Origin: an uncultured Leucobacter sp.
GTDB taxonomy: Bacteria > Actinomycetota > Actinomycetes > Actinomycetales > Microbacteriaceae
Reading direction: 5' to 3'
Assembly (NCBI GenBank): GCA_937967375.1
Contig: CALCJF010000051.1
Location: 1 to 22,664 of the forward strand
Length of the DNA stretch: 22,664 nt
Within the stretch, counting starts at the first letter, position 1, and each line of letters opens with the position of its first letter. A model generated the notes under the pieces. It worked only from the letters and a program-made list of their open reading frames with translations, did not search any database and had not been told where the DNA came from. The position numbers and the translations under genes are program-made. This document shows, one piece after another, positions 14,098 to 22,184 of this stretch.

Positions 14098-16155
14098 CTA
14101 CTTGCCGCAGCCGCAGTTCTCGCTGCCGCACTTGCAACCGTCACTGCAGCAGCCGCAACCGCCGTTGGAGCAGCAACCGGCTTCGCTCATGGCGCAGGCG
14201 GAGCGCGCATCTTGCGGCAGGTTCATGGTCGGGTTCTTGTCGAGGAAGCCGTGCGGCTTGAACCAGAAGCCCGAGTAGTCGACGGGCATGACCGGCCAAT
14301 CCTCGGTGCGCGGAAAGTGCGTTGGGCCGAACTGGTGCCAGAGCACGAGGTCTTCGCCGTCGAGGCTGCGGTTCTTCTTCGTCCAGGTCGGCAGACCCTG
14401 CCAGCCAGAGCTCTGGCTGGGGAAGACGCCTGCCGGGAAGATCTCGTTCTCGGCGTATTGCGTGCCCCAGAGGTGCTTCGTGGCGAAGTTGGCGCGTGCG
14501 TATACCGAGGAGTCGGGCTGCGCGAGCAGCACCGACTTGCCCTCTGGAATGAGCCAGTACGCGGTCGGCTTGCCGGTGTGATTCTTGCGGTGTGCGCTGC
14601 GCACCTCCCACACGCGGCTGGCGAGGCCGTTTGCCAGCCGCTGCGCATCGAGCTCGCGCTTCAGCTGCGTGTTCGACCAGGTGAATGCGTTGCCGCGGGG
14701 GTTCAGGGGGCCGCGCGGGATCGGCACAGCCTCGATCTCATGCAGGGTGTTGTCTTCGCCGTCGATCGCCACGTCGAGGCGCGCCGAGAAGATGTGCTGG
14801 TGCACCGGGGCGAGTAGGCCGGGTGCCATCTCGGTGTTGTGCGCATTGGCAGCGCCGGGAATGCCGGAGCCCGCGAACACGACGCCGGTGGCCTTGGCCT
14901 CGACCTGAATCGAGCCGTCGAGGTAGAAGTACCAGAAGAAGCCGTAGTCGTAGTTGCCGACGGTCGCGAAATAGCTGATCACGAGGCGGCGGCTGCGGCG
15001 CACGTCGGGGTTGCCATCGAGGTCAGTGTGCTTCCACTGAATCCCGTAGTCCTCTTCGTGCATGCAGATGACCTGGTCGAGCTTCACCGGGTTGCCGTGG
15101 TCGTCGTTCACGAAACCGTCGAAGTAGTGAATGACGCCGAGGCAGTCGCAGCCCAGCGAGAGCGGGTTCGCGTTGCGGCCGAGCAGGTACTCGCCGGCAT
15201 CGAAGTAGCTCACCCAGTAGCGGGTCTCATCGACATCGCCGTAGGGCACGACCATCTCAGGCACGCTTGCCCGGGTGAGCACCGGGCGATCCTCATCGCC
15301 GTCAGTCCACGAGATATTGCTCAGCACGAGCCCCTCGCGCGAGTTGAAGCCGACGTGCAGCTTCCAGTTCTCCCACTGCACGCTATTGCCGTCGACCGAG
15401 AAGCTCGGGCCCTCGGGCATCGTGATATCGATGGGCTTCAGGCTGGTGCGTTCGGGCCCCTGCGCCTCGAGGTTGTAGTTGCCGTGCGCCATCGGCGTTG
15501 CGGGTGCGTTCGGGTCGTCGTAGACCTTGAACACCTTGCGTTCGGTCATGTCCACCTTCACGATCAGGCCCTCAACCGGGTGGGCCCACGGGCTGTCGCC
15601 CTCGTTCGGGATCAGGTAGGTGAGTGAGCGCAGGTAGCGGCGGCCAGAATCTTCGGTTTCTTCTTCGAAGTAGCCGGGGGCGAGCGGTGAGCAGAACGCG
15701 GTGTCGATGTACTCGCCGTAGCCGCGGCGCTCCATTGACGCGCGCCACTCGGGGTTCGCCTTGACGAGGTCGCCGACCTCGAAGAACTCCTCCATCAGTA
15801 CCGCGGCCTGACCCCGTTCGGGGGTGTGCGGCAGCACGGTCTGCTTCACGACGCTCTGCTTGGTGATCGAGACGATCACTTCGGTGTGGCTGCCGTCTGA
15901 GCGGTCGAGCAGCGTTACGAGCGCCTTGCGTTCGAAAGACTTGCCCGGCTTCCACTTCGCAAGCGTCGCCTTGCTCGGGTCGACCGGCAGCAGCATGGCC
16001 ATGCGCACGTGTTCGGTCATGAGGCCTGCGGAAGCGAGCACGTCGCGAACCGTGGCGATTTCGCCCGCATTGAAAGGATCGAGCGGGTGCTGCGCCGTGG
16101 TGGGTGTGCTCACACGTTTGCCGCGGGTGTGCGTGGTGTCAGGAGTATGCGTCAT
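14098..16155 (-). CDS. Copper-containing primary-amine oxidase (TPQ enzyme) with Cys-rich C-terminal tail
   Basis: 685-residue copper amine oxidase converting a primary amine plus O2 and water to aldehyde, ammonia and H2O2. The cofactor tyrosine is Y402 in N-Y-D-Y (401-404), which self-converts to topaquinone; the likely catalytic base is D319 in YFDAGEY; copper ligands are H452 and H454 (VHQH) and H613. The spacing fits the Arthrobacter globiformis enzyme with a constant offset of about 20. No signal peptide is seen, so it is probably cytoplasmic. The ATG at 16155 has AAGAGG five bases upstream; GTG at codon 15 is an alternative. Unusually, residues 654-685 hold ten cysteines in CC, CxC and CxCC patterns, an extension beyond the catalytic fold resembling a metallothionein. 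Confidence 0.95.
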   Translation of the reverse strand: MTHTPDTTHTRGKRVSTPTTAQHPLDPFNAGEIATVRDVLASAGLMTEHVRMAMLLPVDPSKATLAKWKPGKSFERKALVTLLDRSDGSHTEVIVSITKQSVVKQTVLPHTPERGQAAVLMEEFFEVGDLVKANPEWRASMERRGYGEYIDTAFCSPLAPGYFEEETEDSGRRYLRSLTYLIPNEGDSPWAHPVEGLIVKVDMTERKVFKVYDDPNAPATPMAHGNYNLEAQGPERTSLKPIDITMPEGPSFSVDGNSVQWENWKLHVGFNSREGLVLSNISWTDGDEDRPVLTRASVPEMVVPYGDVDETRYWVSYFDAGEYLLGRNANPLSLGCDCLGVIHYFDGFVNDDHGNPVKLDQVICMHEEDYGIQWKHTDLDGNPDVRRSRRLVISYFATVGNYDYGFFWYFYLDGSIQVEAKATGVVFAGSGIPGAANAHNTEMAPGLLAPVHQHIFSARLDVAIDGEDNTLHEIEAVPIPRGPLNPRGNAFTWSNTQLKRELDAQRLANGLASRVWEVRSAHRKNHTGKPTAYWLIPEGKSVLLAQPDSSVYARANFATKHLWGTQYAENEIFPAGVFPSQSSGWQGLPTWTKKNRSLDGEDLVLWHQFGPTHFPRTEDWPVMPVDYSGFWFKPHGFLDKNPTMNLPQDARSACAMSEAGCCSNGGCGCCSDGCKCGSENCGCGK

Positions 16156-16295
16156 TGGATCCTCTTACTTTTGCGACTTCAGGCTGTCGATGGCTCAAGT
16201 ATCGCGCAGCAATGTGAGGGATCGCCGAAAGATGCGACGGTCGTGCACGCGCAGACAAGTGCCCGGCGCTGAGCGACGCAGTTTGTGAGGGGCGC

Positions 16296-17240
16296 CTAGA
16301 GCGCGCGCAGTTCGCTCGGCGAGATGTCGTAGCTCTGCTTGAACACCCTGCTGAAGTGCGCGGCGTCTACGAAGCCCCATCGAGTGGCGATGGCTGCGAT
16401 GGTGCGGCCGCGCAGCGCTGGGTCGGTGAGATCCGCGCGGGCATGCTCAAGCCTGCGCTGCTTGATCACGGTCGAAACTGTGGTGTCGTGCTCGGCGAAG
16501 AGCGCGTGTAGGTGTCTGACTGAGATGTAGTGTGCGGCTGCGATGTTGCCAGGGGAGAGCTCGGAAGACCCGAGGTTCGCGTTGATGTAGCTGTAGATCT
16601 TTTGCAGCAGTACCTCGTGCGGGCCCCGCGGCGTTGTTTCGACGTCGAGGATCGCCGAGAGCATGGTGTTGATCAACTCGAGGCTGGTGTGCGCGAGCTT
16701 GGTGCGCGCAACCGCGGGGAGTTGAGGGAGTTGGGGTGAAGCCTGCGCGATAAACGGGGCGATCGCTTTCGCGAGATCGTGTTGCTCGCGAAGCGATACT
16801 GCGGTGAGCGCGTCGGTGAGAGGAGTCGGAAACTCGAGGCGGTCTTTCGGAAACATCATGATGAGGTTGCGAAACTGCTCGTTGAAGAGCAGCGAATAGG
16901 GCCGCGACGTGTCGTAGAACGAGAGGTCGCCCGGCTGCATCACGATCTCGCGGCCGTCTTGAATCAGAATTCCAGTGCCAGAAAGCAGCAGGCTCACCTT
17001 GTAGAAGCCGCTGCCGCCGTTCGCGATCGTCTGTTCGGTGCGCCGCACGAGCTGCGGCCTCGCGTCGACTTCGGTGAAAACAACGCCGTCGGCGCCGGCT
17101 GCTGAGAGCGTGGCGTGAAACGGAGCGTCCGAGTCGGTGTCGACCTGCAACGGCACGAACGATGAACTCACGGCGGCGCGAAACGAGTCGAGGTTGTCGA
17201 CCCGGGTCACGCTTGGCGCCACATCGAGCGGAAGCTGCAT
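16296..17240 (-). CDS. AraC-family regulator, FeaR-like, adjacent to the amine oxidase
   Basis: 314 residues. The N-terminal sensor domain (about 18-200) contains FRAAVSSSFVPLQV, GDLSFYDTSRPYSLLF and MMFPKDRLEFP, the same landmarks as the regulator at 9064-10023. The C-terminal AraC DNA-binding domain has helix-turn-helices at about 230-252 (AAAHYISVRHLHALFAEHD) and 281-302 (IAAIATRWGFVDAAHFSRVFK). The frame is open 86 codons upstream, but the ATG at 17240 with GAGGTGAT just before it is the real start. It lies 140 bases upstream of the amine oxidase on the same strand, so by analogy with E. coli FeaR it probably activates that operon in response to the amine or its aldehyde. Confidence 0.92.
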   Translation of the reverse strand: MQLPLDVAPSVTRVDNLDSFRAAVSSSFVPLQVDTDSDAPFHATLSAAGADGVVFTEVDARPQLVRRTEQTIANGGSGFYKVSLLLSGTGILIQDGREIVMQPGDLSFYDTSRPYSLLFNEQFRNLIMMFPKDRLEFPTPLTDALTAVSLREQHDLAKAIAPFIAQASPQLPQLPAVARTKLAHTSLELINTMLSAILDVETTPRGPHEVLLQKIYSYINANLGSSELSPGNIAAAHYISVRHLHALFAEHDTTVSTVIKQRRLEHARADLTDPALRGRTIAAIATRWGFVDAAHFSRVFKQSYDISPSELRAL

Positions 17241-17270
17241 GAATATCACCTCGGAGCTGATCCGAACCTC

Positions 17271-17319
17271 TTCGAACGGCAACTGAACAATCGTTCGGTT
17301 ATGACAGGATGCTAACCGA
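17271..17319. promoter_or_regulatory. Two interlocked inverted repeats upstream of the FeaR-like regulator
   Basis: CGAACG (17273-17278) pairs with CGTTCG (17292-17297), and TCGGTTA (17295-17301) pairs with TAACCGA (17313-17319). Both lie 30-80 bases before the regulator's ATG in the 106-base gap behind glpD. They look like operator sites, possibly autoregulatory. The TTCGAACG at 17271-17278 also occurs at 768-775 in front of the first AraC-type gene. Confidence 0.4.
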
Positions 17320-17346
17320 TCCGGCCGCCCTCGGCAAACACCCCGG

Positions 17347-18894
17347 CTACTGGGCGCGCAAGGCTTCGTCGACGATCTCGGCCACCGCGCCGTAGAGCGC
17401 ATCGCGATCGCTCGTGACAAGGCCGATACGGGTGCGTCGGTCGAGCACGTCGTCGACGCTGCGTGCGCCCTCGGCTCGCACCGCGCACACGACGTCACCG
17501 CGGGTCACGTCAAGGCCGGCGACGAGGGCTTCGTCGGGGCGATCGCACGAGGCGGCGAGCGTCGAGGCTCTCTCTGAGGCAGGCAGCGCCGAGCCGGGGG
17601 CGCCCACGAGGGGCAACCACGGGGTGACGCACTCGATGGCGGTGAGTCCGGCCTGCGTGCAGGCCAGGGTGACCGCGTCTTCTGCCATTGCGCGGTAGGT
17701 GGTCAGCTTGCCGCCGAGCACGTTCACGATGCCGAGCTCTGAGACCGCCACGTGGTGTCGGCGCGAGATGTCGGCTGTCGAGGTCAGCCCGTCTCCGTCG
17801 CCGGGGGGCGCAATGAGCGGGCGAAGGCCCGCGAACGTGCCGCGCACGTCAGCCTGCGAGAGCGGGCGCTCCAGCGCGGTCGAGACGGTGTTGAGCAGAA
17901 AGTCGATCTCGTGCTGCTCGGCGAGCGGCACGTCGGGCACCGGGCCCGGCGCTGCCTCGTCGGTGAGGCCAACGATCACGCGGCCATGCCGCTGCGGCAG
18001 CGCGAACACGAAGCGGCTTGTCGAGCCGGGGTGGGGCACAGTGAGCGCCGCGGTCGGGTTTCCGAGGGTTGCCGCGTCGATCACCAGATGCGTACCTCGG
18101 CTGGGTCGCAGCTGCATGCCTGGGTCGACCTCAGCGGCCCACACGCCGGTCGCGTTCACGACTGCCCTGGCCAGTAGCCGCAGGGATTGTCCGCTCGCGG
18201 TGTCGGTGAGCGTTGCCCCGTCGCCGTTGACCTCGCTCGCGCGAACGCCGGTCAGGATGCGTGCGCCGTACGCCGCTGCGGTGCGGGCAACGGTGACGAC
18301 CAGCTTGGCGTCGTCATCGAGTTGCCCGTCGGGAGAGAGGATCCCCCCACGCAGTCCCTGCCTTCGCAGTGCGGGGGCGAGACGCAGTGCTTCGTCAGCG
18401 CCAATTCGCCGCGGCGCGGGCAGCAACGTCGAGGGCGTGCCCGCCCAGCGGCGCAGGCCGTCGCCGAGCGCGAAGCCCACGCGCGTCGTCAGGCGCTGGG
18501 TGAGACTCACCCCCGGCACGAAGGGCATCAGCTGCGGCAGCGCGTGCGTGAGGTGCGGCGCGATCCTCGTCATGAGCAGGTGTCGCTCTCTGGCGCTCTC
18601 AGCAGCGACCGCCACGTCGCCCGAGGCAAGGTAGCGCAGTCCACCGTGCACGAGCTTCGAGCTCCATCGGCTCGTGCCGAAGGCGAGGTCGTGGGCCTCG
18701 ACGAGCACAACGTCGAGCCCGCGGCTCGCCGCATCGAGCGCGACGCCTGTGCCCGTGATGCCGCCGCCGATGACGAGCAGATCGACAGGGCGGTCGATCG
18801 CGGCAAGCGCATCGAGTTCGCGCTCGCGACGCTTGGCGTACAGCCGCGACGAGGCCCGAGGTACGGGCATGCGCTGCGGAGGTGTGCGCGTCAC
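17347..18894 (-). CDS. glpD: FAD-dependent glycerol-3-phosphate dehydrogenase
   Basis: 515-residue membrane-associated flavoprotein oxidising sn-glycerol 3-phosphate to dihydroxyacetone phosphate and passing electrons to quinone. The FAD-binding Rossmann motif is VIGGGITGTGVALDAASRG (41-59), followed by VVLVEAHDLAFGTSRWSSKLVHGGLRYL (62-89), the most characteristic GlpD block. GTFAGLRPL and NVLGGKLTTYR mark the second flavin-contact region, and a C-terminal helical domain follows. Length is normal. The start is GTG at 18894, overlapping the TetR stop as GTGA, with a GGGGGG-type ribosome site about six bases upstream; an ATG at codon 9 lacks a ribosome site. Operon position suggests TetR control with the lipid genes. 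Confidence 0.94.
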   Translation of the reverse strand: MTRTPPQRMPVPRASSRLYAKRRERELDALAAIDRPVDLLVIGGGITGTGVALDAASRGLDVVLVEAHDLAFGTSRWSSKLVHGGLRYLASGDVAVAAESARERHLLMTRIAPHLTHALPQLMPFVPGVSLTQRLTTRVGFALGDGLRRWAGTPSTLLPAPRRIGADEALRLAPALRRQGLRGGILSPDGQLDDDAKLVVTVARTAAAYGARILTGVRASEVNGDGATLTDTASGQSLRLLARAVVNATGVWAAEVDPGMQLRPSRGTHLVIDAATLGNPTAALTVPHPGSTSRFVFALPQRHGRVIVGLTDEAAPGPVPDVPLAEQHEIDFLLNTVSTALERPLSQADVRGTFAGLRPLIAPPGDGDGLTSTADISRRHHVAVSELGIVNVLGGKLTTYRAMAEDAVTLACTQAGLTAIECVTPWLPLVGAPGSALPASERASTLAASCDRPDEALVAGLDVTRGDVVCAVRAEGARSVDDVLDRRTRIGLVTSDRDALYGAVAEIVDEALRAQ

Positions 18895-19547
18895 TGTGGG
18901 CCCCCCTCTGGACGCAGGTAACCGTCGATGGCGGCGCGCAGCTGCCGATCGAGCTCGTCGTCGCCGATGATCGACGCGACCGCCCGGTGCGACAGGGTCG
19001 CCGATTGCGCAATGAGCAGCAGCATCACAGCGAGATCGTCGGGCGGGCCCTGGCGCACCGAGCCATCATGTTGGGCTGCGCGCACGGCGGTCGCGATCCA
19101 GCGCAGCATGAAACGCTGGCTCGAACCGATGCGTTCGAGACTGTACCTCGTGAACAGCTCAGGCTGGCGCTCGAGCAGGCCGCGAAAGAGCGCGTCGCCC
19201 CGAAACTGCGCCGAGAACCGCACGATCCCGTCGGCGAGCTCGTCTCTCGTCGTCGGGAGCTCGCCAAGGCGTTCGAAGAGCGACACAGTGGCACGCAGCA
19301 GAGTGGCGCGCACGATCTCATCGCTGCCCGGCCAGCTGCGATATACGGTGGGCCGGCTGACGCCTGCGGCCTTCGCGAGCGCCGTCACGCCCATGCCGTC
19401 GATACCGCGCGACGCGATGAGCTCCGCGGCCGCATCGAGCATGCGCAGCTCGGTGCTGCTCCACGCGGGCAGCTCGTAGGCGGTAAGGCCTGCCCCCTGG
19501 TGCTCGATCGGATCAGAAGCCCAGTCTGATACTTGACGATTTTGCAT
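18891..19547 (-). CDS. TetR-family transcriptional regulator
   Basis: 218-residue repressor-type protein. The helix-turn-helix is at about 34-80 (RMLDAAAELIASRGIDGMGVTALAKAAGVSRPTVYRSWPG), the standard TetR N-terminal domain; the helical ligand-binding part follows (80-215) with no recognisable ligand signature. The ATG at 19547 has no Shine-Dalgarno, and only 20 bases separate it from the divergent flavoprotein ATG, so the transcript may be leaderless or the start slightly downstream. It overlaps glpD by four bases. A palindrome lies directly in the divergent gap, which fits autoregulation and control of both arms. I recall the same order (glpD1-TetR-flavoprotein-kinase) around Rv2249c-Rv2252 in M. 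tuberculosis. Confidence 0.92.
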   Translation of the reverse strand: MQNRQVSDWASDPIEHQGAGLTAYELPAWSSTELRMLDAAAELIASRGIDGMGVTALAKAAGVSRPTVYRSWPGSDEIVRATLLRATVSLFERLGELPTTRDELADGIVRFSAQFRGDALFRGLLERQPELFTRYSLERIGSSQRFMLRWIATAVRAAQHDGSVRQGPPDDLAVMLLLIAQSATLSHRAVASIIGDDELDRQLRAAIDGYLRPEGGPQ

Positions 19548-19563
19548 AATGTGTCACACTGTA
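19547..19563. promoter_or_regulatory. Candidate TetR operator in the divergent start region
   Basis: TAATGTGTCACACTGTA has the symmetric core GTGT-C-ACAC plus matching TA/TA outer pairs, centred at 19555. It occupies most of the 20 bases between the two divergent ATGs (19547 and 19568). A bound TetR would block initiation in both directions. TTGACG at 19533-19538 is a possible -35 for the plus strand, without a good -10. Confidence 0.55.
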
Positions 19564-19567
19564 ACGC

Positions 19568-21223
19568 ATGAATGTGACTTCTGTCTCAGAAACTTCGAAG
19601 CCAGTGGGCCCGACCGGCGCGCCCACGACCGTGCCGCCGACCGCAGACATGCGATGGAACGGGTGGGGCGATCCCGCGCTCGCCAAGGATCTGCCGCTCG
19701 CCGTGCGCGCGCTGCTGCCAATGAAACTCGGCCGCGTACCGAAAGCAGCACCTGCCGCGCGCCTCGAAGACGTCGTGCTCGAAGCCTCAGCGCTCAGCGA
19801 CGAGGACCTCGCGGCGCTCGCCGCAGTGGTCGGGGGCGAGCACGTGAGCACTACGAACGAGGCGCGCGTGCGCCACGCCGGCGGGCGCTCGACCCCTGAC
19901 CTGCTGCGCAAGCGCGAGCGTGAGCAGCAGGCCCCGGACGGCGTGGTCTCGCCGCACAGCCACGAAGAGGTGCTGGCGGTGCTCCAGCTCGCAGCCCAGC
20001 GCGACCTCGCCGTGATTCCTTTCGCCGGTGGCACGAGCGTTGTCGGAGCGCTCGACCCCGAGCGCGGGCCGCACCGCGCCGTGATCGCGCTGAACCTGCG
20101 CGGGCTCGGCGGCCTCGTGCACTTCGATGAGCTCAGCGGCGAGGCGCGCTTCGCCGCAGGCACAACGGGGCCAGAGGCCGAGCGCCTGCTCGCGGAGCGC
20201 GGCTTCGAGCTCGGGCACTTTCCGCAGAGCTTTCTCTATGCCACGCTCGGTGGCTTCGCCGCCGCGCGATCTTCGGGTCAGAACTCGGCGGGCAACGGGC
20301 GCTTCGACACCATGGTGCTCGGCATGCGCGTCGCGACGCCCACGGGCGACCTGTCGCTCGGCGTTGCACCCGGCACCTCGGTCGGCCCCGACCTCATGCG
20401 CATGTTCATCGGCTCAGAGGGCATCTTCGGCGTGATCACTGAGCTCACACTGCGGGTGCACCGCATCGCTGGGGCGCGAAGCTGCGAGGCGTGGACATTT
20501 CCCGACTTCGCGTCGGGCGCTGCAGCGCTGCGCCAGGTAGCACAGCTGGGCACCGGCCCGACAGTCATCCGGCTCTCTGACGAGGCCGAAACCGGCGTGA
20601 GCCTTGCGCAGCACGGCCGCATCGGCAAGGCGATCTCAGGCGGATGCAGCGCGGTGACGGTGTTCGAGGGCGAGACAGCAGATATCGAGGCGAGGCAGTC
20701 GCGCACCGCGGCCGTCATGCGCGCCGCAGGCGGCATCTCGGCGGGTGCTGAGCCCGCGGAATCGTGGATCAAAGGACGCTTCGGCGCGCCCTACCTGCGC
20801 GACTCGCTGCTCGACCATGGCGTCTTTTGCGAGACACTCGAGACCGCGACGACGTGGGCCAACCTCGAGGCATTGAAGCGTTCGGTGACCGAGACGATCG
20901 ATAGCGGTTTTGCGTCGCGCGGCGCGAAGTCGCTCGTGCTCTGCCACGTTTCGCACATCTACCCGACGGGAGCGGCGCTCTACTTCACGATCGTCGCCGG
21001 CATCAAGGGCGACCAGCAGGGCGTCTGGGCTGCGGTGAAGGCGGGCGTCAACGACGCGATCGTCGCCGGCGGTGGTACGCTCAGTCACCACCACGGAGTC
21101 GGGCGAGACCACGCGCCGTGGCTCGAACGAGAGATCGGACACACCGGCATGCGAATGCTGCGCGCGCTCAAAGCAGAGCTCGACCCTACGGGCATAATGA
21201 ACCCCGGGGCGCTGCTTGGCTGA
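19568..21223 (+). CDS. FAD-linked oxidase, alkyl-dihydroxyacetonephosphate synthase-like
   Basis: 551-residue flavoprotein of the PCMH-type FAD-binding family, closest in motifs to alkyl-DHAP synthase, which swaps the acyl chain of acyl-DHAP for a fatty alcohol in ether-lipid synthesis. The FAD domain covers about 122-300 (PFAGGTSVVG at 151-160, GHFPQSFLYATLGGFAAARSSGQNS at 216-240, IGSEGIFGVITELTL at 281-295). Near the C-terminus is LSHHHGVGRDH (505-515), matching the histidine cluster of the synthase active site, then LKAELDPTGIMNPGALLG. The ATG at 19568 is the only good start but has a short leader. It overlaps the next gene by eight bases. Ether-lipid chemistry is inferred; related actinobacterial flavoproteins are unassigned. 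Confidence 0.88.
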   Translation: MNVTSVSETSKPVGPTGAPTTVPPTADMRWNGWGDPALAKDLPLAVRALLPMKLGRVPKAAPAARLEDVVLEASALSDEDLAALAAVVGGEHVSTTNEARVRHAGGRSTPDLLRKREREQQAPDGVVSPHSHEEVLAVLQLAAQRDLAVIPFAGGTSVVGALDPERGPHRAVIALNLRGLGGLVHFDELSGEARFAAGTTGPEAERLLAERGFELGHFPQSFLYATLGGFAAARSSGQNSAGNGRFDTMVLGMRVATPTGDLSLGVAPGTSVGPDLMRMFIGSEGIFGVITELTLRVHRIAGARSCEAWTFPDFASGAAALRQVAQLGTGPTVIRLSDEAETGVSLAQHGRIGKAISGGCSAVTVFEGETADIEARQSRTAAVMRAAGGISAGAEPAESWIKGRFGAPYLRDSLLDHGVFCETLETATTWANLEALKRSVTETIDSGFASRGAKSLVLCHVSHIYPTGAALYFTIVAGIKGDQQGVWAAVKAGVNDAIVAGGGTLSHHHGVGRDHAPWLEREIGHTGMRMLRALKAELDPTGIMNPGALLG

Positions 21224-22184
21224 GCAGCGCGGTGCGGGTGCCGCTCGCGCGCCGCGTGTCACCGTGCTCGTGAACCCCGCATCGGGAAAGGGAAGGGGCG
21301 CCGCTGCCGCAGGTGCGGCGGTGCAACGGCTGCGCGAACTTGGCGCCGAAGTATCAGTGCGTGAGGGCGACTCGGCACAAAGCACGCGATCGCATGCGGC
21401 GAGCGCCGTGAGCGAGCGCCCCGACGCGCTCGTCGTGGTCGGAGGCGACGGTACGCTGGCTTCGCTGCTCGAAGAGGTCGCCCACGCGAACATTCCGATC
21501 GCGCTTGTGCCGGCGGGCACGGGCAACGACTTTGCGCGCGCGCTGGGGCTACCGTTTGGGGGAACAGACACCGCGTCGGCGGCGGCCGAGCTTGCACTGT
21601 GCGGTGACATTCGCCATATCGACATCGCCAGCGCCAAGTGCCCAGACGGTGAGGCAAAGTTTCTCACCGTCGCGGCCCTCGGTTTCGACGCCCTGGTGAG
21701 CGAACGCACCAACCGCCTGAAGTGGCCGAAGGGTGCGTTGCGTTACTACCTCGCGTTGCTCATCGAACTCGCAAGGCTGCGCCCGTTGCGGTTCGAAATG
21801 AGCATTGACGGTGAAGCGAGCGAGGTGCGACCCGGGATTCTCGCTGCAGTCGGCAACACGCGAAGCTACGGCGGCGGCATGCCGATGTGTCCCGACGCTG
21901 ATCCAAGCGATGGTCGCTTCGACGTGACGCTCGTCGGTCCTCTCGGAAGGCTGCGGTTGCTACGCCTCTTTCCTCTGCTACTGCGCGCTGCACATTCGAG
22001 TCGCCCTGAGGTGCTCACCCGTCGTTGTGAGCGTATTGAGATCGCGGCCCCCGGCCTTATCGTGTATGCCGATGGTGAGCGAGTCGGCACCGAATCGGTG
22101 CGCATCGGCATCGAGCCGGCGGCGTTGCGCGTATTCGTGCCGTCTGTTTCGGATAGTCCACCTCAACAAGGAGTAGCGCAATGA
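21216..22184 (+). CDS. Diacylglycerol/lipid kinase family protein
   Basis: About 322 residues, DAGK catalytic (LCB5/YegS-type) family, phosphorylating diacylglycerol or a related lipid with ATP. Family motifs: VLVNPASGKGRG (17-28), the nucleotide-binding VVVGGDGT (73-80), and LVPAGTGNDFARALGLP (97-113). The C-terminal lobe carries LTVAALGFDALV and GNTRSYGGGMPMCPDADPSDGRFDV, also typical. The start is uncertain: TTG at 21216, inside the end of the preceding gene, is the best in-frame option I found, and no strong ribosome site precedes it. Its stop overlaps the following GMC gene's ATG (ATGA). Its position after an AGPS-like flavoprotein matches the M. tuberculosis Rv2251-Rv2252 pair. Confidence 0.9.
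   Translation: MAEQRGAGAARAPRVTVLVNPASGKGRGAAAAGAAVQRLRELGAEVSVREGDSAQSTRSHAASAVSERPDALVVVGGDGTLASLLEEVAHANIPIALVPAGTGNDFARALGLPFGGTDTASAAAELALCGDIRHIDIASAKCPDGEAKFLTVAALGFDALVSERTNRLKWPKGALRYYLALLIELARLRPLRFEMSIDGEASEVRPGILAAVGNTRSYGGGMPMCPDADPSDGRFDVTLVGPLGRLRLLRLFPLLLRAAHSSRPEVLTRRCERIEIAAPGLIVYADGERVGTESVRIGIEPAALRVFVPSVSDSPPQQGVAQ

Noticed and set aside
14098..14190. A separate 30-residue metallothionein gene starting at the ATG within the amine oxidase tail
   Set aside because: The Cys-rich stretch is in frame with the oxidase, with no stop between them and no clear ribosome site before the internal ATG; a C-terminal extension is simpler.
12626..14278. 550-codon frame antisense to the aldehyde dehydrogenase
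   Set aside because: It covers the terminator and the ALDH gene on the other strand, has no ribosome site, and its composition is typical of GC-rich shadow frames.
17699..18634. 311-codon plus-strand frame inside glpD
   Set aside because: Ser/Arg/Pro-rich translation with no domain; the minus-strand GlpD motifs explain the whole segment.
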